Positions 54,087 to 60,747 of a DNA stretch of 64,000 nucleotides are shown piece after piece. A program made the translations under genes and the position numbers. The stretch's first letter is position 1, and the number at the start of each line of letters is the position of its first letter. Source of the stretch: JACCSI01 sp035575715 (GTDB lineage: Bacteria > Acidobacteriota > Vicinamibacteria > Vicinamibacterales > UBA2999); assembly GCA_035575715.1 (NCBI GenBank), contig DATLXN010000015.1:1-64000 (forward strand), read 5' to 3'. The notes under the pieces are model-generated. The model worked only from the letters and a program-made list of their open reading frames with translations, did no database searches and was not told the DNA's origin.

Positions 54087-54650
54087 TCAGCCCGGCGGCC
54101 GTCGAGGTGGCGTTTGCCGGTTGGGGTTCTGTGGCCGGTTGGGTCTGTTCTGGCGCGCGCGGCCAATCAGCTCGAGTTTGCGGCGCTCGATCTGTTCCTC
54201 GAACACCCGGAAACGTGCCTGTTGCTGGGGATCAAGCACCTCGTCGATCGCGGTGTACGCCCGACGCACTTCAACCGCGCTGCGTGCCTCGAGCTCGTCC
54301 AGGGCGCCGAGACGCTCTTTCAATTCGCCATCCGACGCGCTCGCGCGCGGACGGCCCGGATGGGTCAGGCGCTGCAGTTCGCCGATCAGACGGAACCGCT
54401 CCCGCTGATTCCGCCGCCGGGTGTCTTGCAGGGCCTTGAGTCGTGTCAAAAACTGTCCGTACTGTTGCTCGCTCAGCGACAAGGCCTCCTGGGCCTGCAT
54501 CACCAGCATCGCGTCGAACAGCTGTTGGACTCGCGCCGGCGACATCTCGTCTGGCCCGGCCGGTAGTCCCGGCTGGGCCGGTTGCGCCGCGGCCGGCGAC
54601 GCGCACGTCAGCGCAATTGTCAAGGCCGTCACTCGCGTCAGCAGCCACAT
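54087..54650 (-). CDS. Periplasmic Spy/CpxP-like (LTXXQ-type) protein
   Basis: A 187-residue exported helical protein. A signal peptide (about residues 5-23) ends in AAAQPAQ. The body is a long amphipathic helix bundle with the repeated Spy/CpxP-like features LSLSEQQYGQFLTRLKALQDTRRRNQ and the mirror segment VLDPQQQARFRVFEEQIERRKLEL. The last 30 residues are Arg/Pro/Asn-rich. Spy-type proteins act as periplasmic chaperones or stress sensors. It is the third gene of an ECF sigma-anti-sigma operon, fitting an envelope stress role. It starts 1 nt after the anti-sigma stop. Confidence 0.7.
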   Translation of the reverse strand: MWLLTRVTALTIALTCASPAAAQPAQPGLPAGPDEMSPARVQQLFDAMLVMQAQEALSLSEQQYGQFLTRLKALQDTRRRNQRERFRLIGELQRLTHPGRPRASASDGELKERLGALDELEARSAVEVRRAYTAIDEVLDPQQQARFRVFEEQIERRKLELIGRARQNRPNRPQNPNRQTPPRRPPG

Positions 54651-54651
54651 G

Positions 54652-55233
54652 TCAGCTGCCCGCCAGTTCCTGCTTGAGCAGCCTGATCAATTCTTCCTGC
54701 TCGTCGCTGGTCATGTCGAGGACTGCCTGTTCGGCAGCGCCTGGCGCGCCGATCAACCCTGCGGCTTCAACCGTCTGGATGTCCAGCGGGCCAATCAAAT
54801 GAGTGACCGCCACCCAAGTATCTTCCGCTGCGTCGGCCGAGGGATCTTCGCTCACCGCTGCCATGGCACCTGGCGTCAACTGGTCGTCGGCGATCGCTGT
54901 CTCCACGGTTGGGACCGGGATCGCCCAGGCAAGCATCATCAGTAATAAGGCAAGACCGGCGAAGGGGACGAGCACCGGCCACTGTAACCACTGGGGGAAT
55001 CCGTGCGTCGCGGGGCGTTCTTCGGCAATCGCCGCACGCACGCGGTGCGACAGGCGATCCCAAAAGAGGGGTGAGGGCTCCGGCATCCCTACCGCGCGTG
55101 TGTCGCCGAGAATTGCCGCGAGTTGCGACACTTCGGCGCGGCAGATCTCACAAACGGCAAGGTGGGTCCGACGGTCCGGCGCCAGCGCGTCCTCGACGGC
55201 GTCGACGAGCTCATCAGGCCTGAGATGGTTCAT
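54652..55233 (-). CDS. Membrane-anchored zinc anti-sigma factor
   Basis: A 193-residue protein. The cytoplasmic ZAS motif H-x3-C-x2-C is HLAVCEIC (about residues 24-31). A single transmembrane helix follows near 86-108 (VPFAGLALLLMMLAWAIPVP). The periplasmic part of about 85 residues is acidic and ends in SDEQEELIRLLKQELAGS. It should hold the neighbouring sigma factor until an envelope signal releases it. ATGA overlap with the sigma gene shows coupling. Confidence 0.85.
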   Translation of the reverse strand: MNHLRPDELVDAVEDALAPDRRTHLAVCEICRAEVSQLAAILGDTRAVGMPEPSPLFWDRLSHRVRAAIAEERPATHGFPQWLQWPVLVPFAGLALLLMMLAWAIPVPTVETAIADDQLTPGAMAAVSEDPSADAAEDTWVAVTHLIGPLDIQTVEAAGLIGAPGAAEQAVLDMTSDEQEELIRLLKQELAGS

Positions 55234-55889
55234 GGCTCGGTCCCTAAGATCTTTTTCAGATTCGCCAGCGCGTGAAAGAAATTGGCCTTCACCGCCCCAA
55301 CCGAGCTGCCGAGAATATCGGCAATCTGCTGATGCGACAACTCCTGATAGGTTCGGAGGATCAGCGTCGCGCGTTGTTTTTCCGGCAGCTTGGCGATGGC
55401 GCGACGCACGGCGATGGCCCGCTCATCGCGCCGCAGCGCGGCCCCCGGCACTTCGGCGCGGGTATCGACAAATTGTTCCGGCTCGATCACCTCGGTCGCG
55501 AGCTTCTTCGCGCTGACACGGTTCAAGCAGGCGTTGACGGCAATCCGGTACAGCCAGGTCGACAACTGCGCCTGGCCTTTGAAACTCTTCAGGCCTTTCC
55601 ACGCGCGCACAAACGCGTCCTGAGATAAATCGCTGGCGTCTTCGTGATTGCCGACGAAGCGAAAACAAACCTGGTAGACCGTGCGCCGATGGCGCTCGAC
55701 GATGACATCGAACGCGCCTGGGTCGCCGGCCAGGCACGCGGCGACCAGTGCCGTGTCGTCCAGACCAGCATAAGTCTGGATGTCGGGCGTCGCGTCGCCC
55801 TCAGTCTCGGGGTCGACCACTCTCACCGTCCATGGCCCAGGCGCGGAGAAGCGTCCCGGCCAGAAGTGAACTGCGGATCCATCGGTCAT
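55230..55889 (-). CDS. ECF-type RNA polymerase sigma factor (RpoE-like)
   Basis: A 219-residue sigma factor. Region 2 (about residues 57-125) includes FDVIVERHRRTVYQVCFRFVG, DASDLSQDAFVRAWKGL and LSTWLYRIAVNACLNR. Region 4 (about 160-215) includes LPEKQRATLILRTYQELSHQQIADIL. The N-terminal 40 residues are a variable extension. AAAGGA 7-8 nt before the ATG at 55889 supports this start. It heads the sigma-anti-sigma-Spy-like operon and is divergent from lexA. Confidence 0.92.
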   Translation of the reverse strand: MTDGSAVHFWPGRFSAPGPWTVRVVDPETEGDATPDIQTYAGLDDTALVAACLAGDPGAFDVIVERHRRTVYQVCFRFVGNHEDASDLSQDAFVRAWKGLKSFKGQAQLSTWLYRIAVNACLNRVSAKKLATEVIEPEQFVDTRAEVPGAALRRDERAIAVRRAIAKLPEKQRATLILRTYQELSHQQIADILGSSVGAVKANFFHALANLKKILGTEP

Positions 55890-55953
55890 CGCCGCGTCCT
55901 TTGCCCGTTAGACCGGGCCTGGACTCCAGGGTTATATGAGCCGCAGACAGAAG

Positions 55954-55982
55954 TTGACTTTCGCCTTTTGTTTGGTTATTCT
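55954..55982 (+). promoter_or_regulatory. lexA promoter (TTGACT-N17-TATTCT)
   Basis: TTGACT (55954-55959), a 17-bp spacer and TATTCT (55977-55982) form one of the best sigma-70-like promoters here. It ends 6 nt before the GTG at 55989, so the lexA mRNA should be leaderless. I could not identify a clear LexA operator. Confidence 0.65.
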
Positions 55983-55988
55983 CCGGCC

Positions 55989-56597
55989 GTGCAGCCACTC
56001 ACCAAGCGACAACGCGAGATTCTGGACTACCTCAACGAGTTCATCCAGCAATACGGCTACGCGCCCAGTCTCGAAGAGATCGGCAAGCGCTTCACGTTAT
56101 CTTCGCTCGCCACGGTGCACAAGCACCTGACCAACCTGCAGGAAAAGGGCTTCATCCGCCGGTCCTGGAATCGCAGTCGGTCGGTGGAGCTCCTGCCCAG
56201 CCGTGGCGGCGGCCGGGCCGTTGAAGTGCCGCTGCTCGGCTACGTGGCGGCCGGCATGCCGATCGAAGCGATCCCAGGCAACGAGATGATGGCGATTCCG
56301 GAAATGCTGTTGAGCGGCAAACGTGACAACTATGTCTTGCGCGTCCGCGGCGATTCGATGATCGACGAACAGATTTGCGACGGCGACTGGGTGGTGGTTG
56401 AAGACCGCAAGTCGGCCGACAACGGCGAAATGGTCATTGCTCTGGTCGGCGGTCATGAGGCGACGCTCAAGAAGTTTTACAAGGAAAACGGCCGCATCCG
56501 CCTGCAACCGGCGAACCCGACGATGCAACCGATCTTGACGGACCCGGACAACGTCCAGATCCAGGGCGTGGTCGTCGGCGTGATGCGGAAATACTAA
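55989..56597 (+). CDS. lexA: SOS response repressor LexA
   Basis: A 202-residue LexA, the same length as the E. coli protein. The winged helix domain (residues 1-70) has LTKRQREILDYLNEFIQQYG and PSLEEIGKRF. The self-cleavage site is the Ala-Gly in GYVAAGMPIEA (near residue 86). The catalytic Ser lies in VRGDSMID (near 121) and the Lys in EATLKKF (near 160). RecA filaments trigger cleavage and derepress SOS genes. The GTG at 55989 starts just before the conserved N-terminus; the long frame upstream is antisense to the sigma gene. Its neighbours include the repair gene nth. Confidence 0.96.
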   Translation: MQPLTKRQREILDYLNEFIQQYGYAPSLEEIGKRFTLSSLATVHKHLTNLQEKGFIRRSWNRSRSVELLPSRGGGRAVEVPLLGYVAAGMPIEAIPGNEMMAIPEMLLSGKRDNYVLRVRGDSMIDEQICDGDWVVVEDRKSADNGEMVIALVGGHEATLKKFYKENGRIRLQPANPTMQPILTDPDNVQIQGVVVGVMRKY

Positions 56598-56646
56598 CGG
56601 CCGACGCCCGACGCCCGGCGACCGACGCCTGGCGACTGGCGGCCGA
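56598..56646. repeat. 7-bp-period tandem array, CGCCCGA family
   Basis: Seven units in phase: CGGCCGA, CGCCCGA, CGCCCGG, CGACCGA, CGCCTGG, CGACTGG, CGGCCGA. It begins at the first base after the lexA stop codon and ends 2 nt before the -10 element of the next gene. Confidence 0.85.
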
Positions 56647-56648
56647 CG

Positions 56649-56654
56649 TAGACT
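56649..56654 (+). promoter_or_regulatory. TAGACT -10 element, leaderless start of DUF3467 gene
   Basis: TAGACT ends 6 nt before the ATG at 56661. The -35 region would fall inside the 7-bp array. Confidence 0.5.
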
Positions 56655-56660
56655 CTAGAG

Positions 56661-56990
56661 ATGTCAGATCGGAAGCAGATCAACTTCACCATCGTACCCG
56701 ACGAGGAAAGCCGCGGCCCCGACCGCGTGTACGCCAACTTCTGCGGTGTCGCCCACACCCCGTTTGATTTTACGCTCACCTTCTGTGAAGTCATGCCCCT
56801 GTCAGAGAAAGAAATTCGCGCGGCGGAGGCCGAACACATCGTTCGCGCGCCGGTCAAAGCGCGCGTCGTGATGCCCGTGCAGTTCGTGCCGACGTTGATT
56901 GCGGCCCTGCAGGAAAACCTGCGAATCTTTTCCGACTCCCATAGCCCTGCCCCGCCGCCGCAGCCCGAAGGCAACGGGCCGGTTCACTAG
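56661..56990 (+). CDS. DUF3467 family protein
   Basis: A 109-residue small cytoplasmic protein. IPDEESRGPDRVYANF-type sequence near the N-terminus (here VPDEESRGPDRVYANFCGV), TPFDFTLTFCEV and the late block QFVPTLIAALQENLRIF are characteristic of DUF3467. The function is unknown. It is followed after 9 nt by nth, so it heads the DUF3467-nth-zincin-rsmA operon. The C-terminal 15 residues are Pro-rich. Confidence 0.82.
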   Translation: MSDRKQINFTIVPDEESRGPDRVYANFCGVAHTPFDFTLTFCEVMPLSEKEIRAAEAEHIVRAPVKARVVMPVQFVPTLIAALQENLRIFSDSHSPAPPPQPEGNGPVH

Positions 56991-56999
56991 GCGAGCGCA

Positions 57000-57692
57000 G
57001 TGAAGTCGCGCGAGACGGCGCGGCGCATTTTTGATGCGCTGGAGCGGCATTACCCGGACGCCGATACCGAGCTGGTTTACCGCACGCCGTTCGAATTGCT
57101 GGTGGCGACCATCCTGTCAGCGCAGTCCACCGACCAGCGGGTCAACATGGTCACGCCGGCGTTGTTCAAACGGTTTCCCGACGCGCGAGCCCTGGCGCGG
57201 GTTGAACCCGAAACACTCGAACCGATCATCGTGTCGACGGGATTCTTTCGACAGAAATCAAAGTCGATCGTGACCATGGCTCGCGCGCTCGTCGAGCACC
57301 ATGGCGGCGAGGTGCCAGCCGACATGGATGCGCTCGTGAAGTTGGCGGGGGTCGGGCGGAAGACCGCCAACGTGGTGTTGGGGCACGCGCTTGGCGTCCC
57401 GGGCTTACCGGTCGACCGCCACGTGCTGCGTGTCGCCAACCGTCTCGGACTCGTGCACAGTGAACAACCCGAGACGGTCGAATCAGCGCTGTGCGCGCTC
57501 CTGCCTGCGGCGCGCTGGACCACGGGCTCCGACCTGCTGATTCTGCATGGCCGTCGAATCTGTCGCCCGACGCCGCTGTGCGAGAAGTGCAACGCGCGTA
57601 AAGACTGCGACTTCTACCGAACCGGCGGCATCGTGGTGCGCGCCGGCCGTGCGAAAAAGGCGAAGCCGGTGCCGTCCAAGAAGCGGCGATGA
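57000..57692 (+). CDS. nth: Endonuclease III (DNA glycosylase/AP lyase)
   Basis: A 230-residue Nth that removes oxidised pyrimidines. The helix-hairpin-helix with catalytic Lys is LAGVGRKTANVVLG (near residue 120) and the catalytic Asp is in VDRHVLRVANRLGL (near 138). The C-terminal 4Fe-4S motif reads C-x5-C-x2-C-x5-C (CRPTPLCEKCNARKDC), one residue shorter in the first loop than the E. coli C-x6-C-x2-C-x5-C. A basic tail of about 20 residues follows. The GTG start at 57000 lies 9 nt after the DUF3467 stop; the zincin gene overlaps its stop by 4 nt. Confidence 0.94.
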   Translation: MKSRETARRIFDALERHYPDADTELVYRTPFELLVATILSAQSTDQRVNMVTPALFKRFPDARALARVEPETLEPIIVSTGFFRQKSKSIVTMARALVEHHGGEVPADMDALVKLAGVGRKTANVVLGHALGVPGLPVDRHVLRVANRLGLVHSEQPETVESALCALLPAARWTTGSDLLILHGRRICRPTPLCEKCNARKDCDFYRTGGIVVRAGRAKKAKPVPSKKRR

Positions 57693-58099
57693 CGCGCGAG
57701 ATCTTCACAGCGCTGGTCCAGGAAGCGATCGACACCATCCCTGCCGAATTCGCCCGGGCGATTCATAACGTCGCGATCATTGTCGAAGACCGGCCGTCCC
57801 CCGAGCTGTTGGCCGAAATGGCGATGGAAGACGACGAATCACTGCTGGGTTTGTATCAAGGCATCCCGCTCACCCAACGGCAATCCGGCTACGGCAATGC
57901 ACTGCCCGACCGGATTAGCTTGTATCAACTCGAGATCGAAGAAGACTGCGACGGCGATGAGGACGAGATCGTCGGCGCGATCGGTGAGACGCTGATTCAC
58001 GAACTCGGTCACTATTTCGGCATGGACGAAGATCAGATCATGGAGATCGAGGAGCGGTATTGGCGCGGCGACGCGTCAGCACCAGACCCGAAACCATGA
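57689..58099 (+). CDS. Zincin-like metallopeptidase family protein
   Basis: A 136-residue small metallopeptidase-fold protein (zincin-like, the MPP/DUF1025 group). The zinc motif HExxH with its following sequence is LIHELGHYFGMDEDQIMEIE (near residues 108-127). The conserved YQGIPLTQRQSGYG-like middle and the acidic stretch are typical. Its substrate is unknown. Its ATG overlaps the nth stop, and its own stop overlaps the rsmA ATG. Confidence 0.88.
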   Translation: MTREIFTALVQEAIDTIPAEFARAIHNVAIIVEDRPSPELLAEMAMEDDESLLGLYQGIPLTQRQSGYGNALPDRISLYQLEIEEDCDGDEDEIVGAIGETLIHELGHYFGMDEDQIMEIEERYWRGDASAPDPKP

Positions 58100-58884
58100 A
58101 GGCGCGCAAACGCTTTGGCCAGCACTTCCTCGAGGCGGCTTGGGTGACTAAGCTGGTCAACGCCATCGAACCGGTGGCGACTGACCGCTTCATTGAAATC
58201 GGCCCTGGCCGGGGTGCGATTACCATGCCCCTCGCCCCGCGCGTCAAGCAGATCGTCGCCGTCGAAGTGGATCGCGATCTGGCGGCCGATCTCGCCGCTC
58301 GCGCGTTACCCAACGTGCGTGTCGAGACCGCCGACGTCCTCGATGTGGATCTCGGCGCGATTGCCAGGGAACTCGGCGCCGCACGGGTGGTGGGCAATCT
58401 GCCCTACAACATTTCGTCGCCGATTCTGTTTCGCCTGCTCGAGACAGCCGCGACCACCGGCCTGCTGCGTGATGCGACGCTGATGTTGCAAAAAGAAGTC
58501 GCCGATCGCCTGATCGCCAAGCCGGGCACCAGCGAATACGGTGTGCTGTCGCTATCCACTGCCCTGGGTGCCGACGTCAGGACCCTGCTGGCCTTGCCGC
58601 CAGGAGCGTTCCGGCCGGCCCCCAAGGTCCGCTCTGCGGTCGTTCGCCTGACCTTTCGACCACCCCCGCCGGAAGTTCGCCATCCCAAGCTGATCATTGA
58701 GATCGTGAGGGCAGTGTTCACGCAGCGCCGAAAAATGCTGTCCAACGCCCTCGCGCCGTTCGCGACCAGCCGGGGTGTATCGGCGCCCGAGGCGCTCACC
58801 ACAGCCGGGCTCGATCCCCGCCGCCGGCCTGAGACACTGACCCTTCTCGACGTCGCGCGGCTCGCCGACGTGCTTGCCCGCTAA
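58096..58884 (+). CDS. rsmA: 16S rRNA (A1518/A1519-N6,N6)-dimethyltransferase
   Basis: A 262-residue RsmA/KsgA. The N-terminal ARKRFGQHFLEAAW, the SAM motif FIEIGPGRGAITMPLA (about residues 33-48), the catalytic NLPYNISSPILF (near 112) and a late FTQRRKMLSNAL block are all diagnostic. It dimethylates two adjacent adenines of helix 45 of 16S rRNA. The ATG at 58096 overlaps the zincin stop (ATGA). It is the last gene of the operon. Confidence 0.96.
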   Translation: MKARKRFGQHFLEAAWVTKLVNAIEPVATDRFIEIGPGRGAITMPLAPRVKQIVAVEVDRDLAADLAARALPNVRVETADVLDVDLGAIARELGAARVVGNLPYNISSPILFRLLETAATTGLLRDATLMLQKEVADRLIAKPGTSEYGVLSLSTALGADVRTLLALPPGAFRPAPKVRSAVVRLTFRPPPPEVRHPKLIIEIVRAVFTQRRKMLSNALAPFATSRGVSAPEALTTAGLDPRRRPETLTLLDVARLADVLAR

Positions 58885-59041
58885 ACGCTTGCCTGTGCTA
58901 TAGTTTCGGCCCAGCCCGCCAAGATTTTTCCAGGCTTTTCCCAGCAGCCTGAAGCCGCTTGTTTCACTAACGCCCGAAGTCTGCCCGCAGGGTGTTTGAG
59001 ACTAGCTTGTCCGTTCCAGGTCAGCCCTGGCTGGGATTGCA
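58885..59041 (+). promoter_or_regulatory. rnj promoter and long 5' leader
   Basis: TATAGT (58899-58904) is a good -10 element; TTGCCC (58874-58879) is a poor -35 at 19-bp spacing. A start near 58911 gives a leader of about 130 nt, in contrast with the leaderless genes around it. It holds T-rich runs (AGATTTTTCC, GGCTTTTCCC) and AGGTCAGCCCTGGCTGGGA, which can fold, just before the ATG. It is a candidate for RNase J self-regulation. Confidence 0.45.
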
Positions 59042-60745
59042 ATGAGTAGTGCGATGGACGCCGAGGCGACTGCGCCGGGCGTACCCCACGTCGATATCGT
59101 GCCGCTGGGCGGCCTGGGCGAGTTCGGCCTCAACATGATGGCCATCTCGTGTGGGGAGACGACCATCGTGGTCGACGCCGGCACGATGTTCCCCGAGCCC
59201 GACTTGCTCGGTGTCGACCTGATCATCCCCGACATGTCGTATCTGGAAGCCCGTCGCGGCCAGATCAAGGCGTTAGTGCTGACGCACGGTCACGAAGACC
59301 ACATTGGTGCGGTTCCTTACATCCTGCCGTTGATCGATGGGCCGATTTACGGCACGCCGCTGACGCTGGCGTTCATCCAGCCGAAGCTCGATGAGCACGG
59401 CCTCGACACCCCCCATGGGTTGCACGCGGTCAAGCCGCGCGATGTCATCACCGTCGGTCCGTTTCAGATCGAGTTCATCCGCGTCACGCACAGCATGCCC
59501 GACTGCATGGCGGTCGCGATCCGGACGCCGCAAGGTCTGATCATTCACACCGGCGATTTCAAGATCGACCAGACGCCGCTCGCCGGTGAACCCTTTGATC
59601 TGCACCGCTTCGCTCAACTCGGCGCCGAAGGTGTGCTGGCGTTGTTTGGCGACAGCACCAACATCGACCGGCGCGGGTATACCGGGTCCGAGATTGACGT
59701 CGAAGACGCCTTCGAGGAGATCTTCACCAGCACCGAAGGCAAGATCGTCGTCGCCGCGTTTTCATCCAGCCTCTATCGGATGCAGATTCTCACCGATCTC
59801 GCGGTGCAGTTCGATCGCAAGGTGGCGTTTGTCGGCCGCGGCATGAATGAGAACTCGCAGATCGCCCAGCGCCTCGGTTACCTGCGCATTCCGGCCGGCG
59901 TCCAGATCCGCGACAGCGACGTCGCCAGCTTCCCCTCTCAGGATGTGCTCTGCGTGGTGACCGGTTCACAGGGCGAGCCGAATGCCGCGCTGTCGCGTAT
60001 TGCCATCGACGATCACCGCTACGTCAAGCTGACCCCGCCGGATCGCGTGATCATTTCGGCGCGCGCCATTCCGGGCAACGAGAAGGCGATCGGCCGGGTC
60101 ATGAATCACGTCGCCAAGCGCGGCGTCGAAGTGATCACCGAGTCGGATAAACACGTACACGTCTCGGGCCACGCCGCCGAGGAAGAACTGAAGCTGTTAC
60201 TGGCGCTGGTCCGGCCGCGCTACTTCATCCCGATTCATGGCGAGTATCGCCAGCTGGCGCGCCACGCCCGGGTCGCCGAACTGGTGACCGGCGGACTGCC
60301 GTCGCCGGTCGATGTCATTACCGCCGAGACCGGTGACGTGATTCGTTTTGATCACGAGGGCGGCCGCATTGCCGACAAGGCACAGGTCGGCCGGGTCCTG
60401 ATTGACGGGACCCGCGTCGGCGAAGTCGGCGACGAGGTGTTGCGCGATCGACGGCATCTAGCTGCCGATGGACTGGTCATCGCGGTCGTTGCCATCAACC
60501 GCCAGACCGGAGCCGTGGACACCTTGCCCGAAATCGTGGCGCGCGGCTTCGTCACCGATCGCGAAGGCAACGACGTGTTGGCCGAGTCGGCCCGCATGAC
60601 CGCGATGATCATCGCGGAAGCCAGCGTCGAAGAGCGGACCGACCCCGGGTTGATTCAAGAAAAAATTCGCGTCGAATTGCGGCGCTTTCTGCGCAAACGA
60701 ACCGGCCGGCGGCCGATGGTGTTGCCGATCGTGATGGAGATCTGA
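59042..60745 (+). CDS. rnj: Ribonuclease J
   Basis: A 567-residue metallo-beta-lactamase/beta-CASP RNase. The zinc motif is TLTHGHEDHIG-like (LTHGHEDHIGA, near residue 80), with HTGDFKID near 175 and the beta-CASP motifs ATGSQGEP-like (VVTGSQGEPNAAL, near 305), and HVSGHA then FIPIHGEYR near 378-400. The C-terminal domain is present. RNase J has both endonuclease and 5'-3' exonuclease activity and drives mRNA decay and rRNA maturation. The first 18 residues before VDIVPLGGLGEFG are a small extension. The ftsK gene follows after 2 nt. Confidence 0.96.
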   Translation: MSSAMDAEATAPGVPHVDIVPLGGLGEFGLNMMAISCGETTIVVDAGTMFPEPDLLGVDLIIPDMSYLEARRGQIKALVLTHGHEDHIGAVPYILPLIDGPIYGTPLTLAFIQPKLDEHGLDTPHGLHAVKPRDVITVGPFQIEFIRVTHSMPDCMAVAIRTPQGLIIHTGDFKIDQTPLAGEPFDLHRFAQLGAEGVLALFGDSTNIDRRGYTGSEIDVEDAFEEIFTSTEGKIVVAAFSSSLYRMQILTDLAVQFDRKVAFVGRGMNENSQIAQRLGYLRIPAGVQIRDSDVASFPSQDVLCVVTGSQGEPNAALSRIAIDDHRYVKLTPPDRVIISARAIPGNEKAIGRVMNHVAKRGVEVITESDKHVHVSGHAAEEELKLLLALVRPRYFIPIHGEYRQLARHARVAELVTGGLPSPVDVITAETGDVIRFDHEGGRIADKAQVGRVLIDGTRVGEVGDEVLRDRRHLAADGLVIAVVAINRQTGAVDTLPEIVARGFVTDREGNDVLAESARMTAMIIAEASVEERTDPGLIQEKIRVELRRFLRKRTGRRPMVLPIVMEI

Positions 60746-60747
60746 AG

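Noticed and set aside
55900..55989. LexA operator upstream of lexA
   Set aside because: I looked for inverted repeats around TTGACT and TATTCT and found none convincing. The LexA box of this group is not known to me, so none is annotated.
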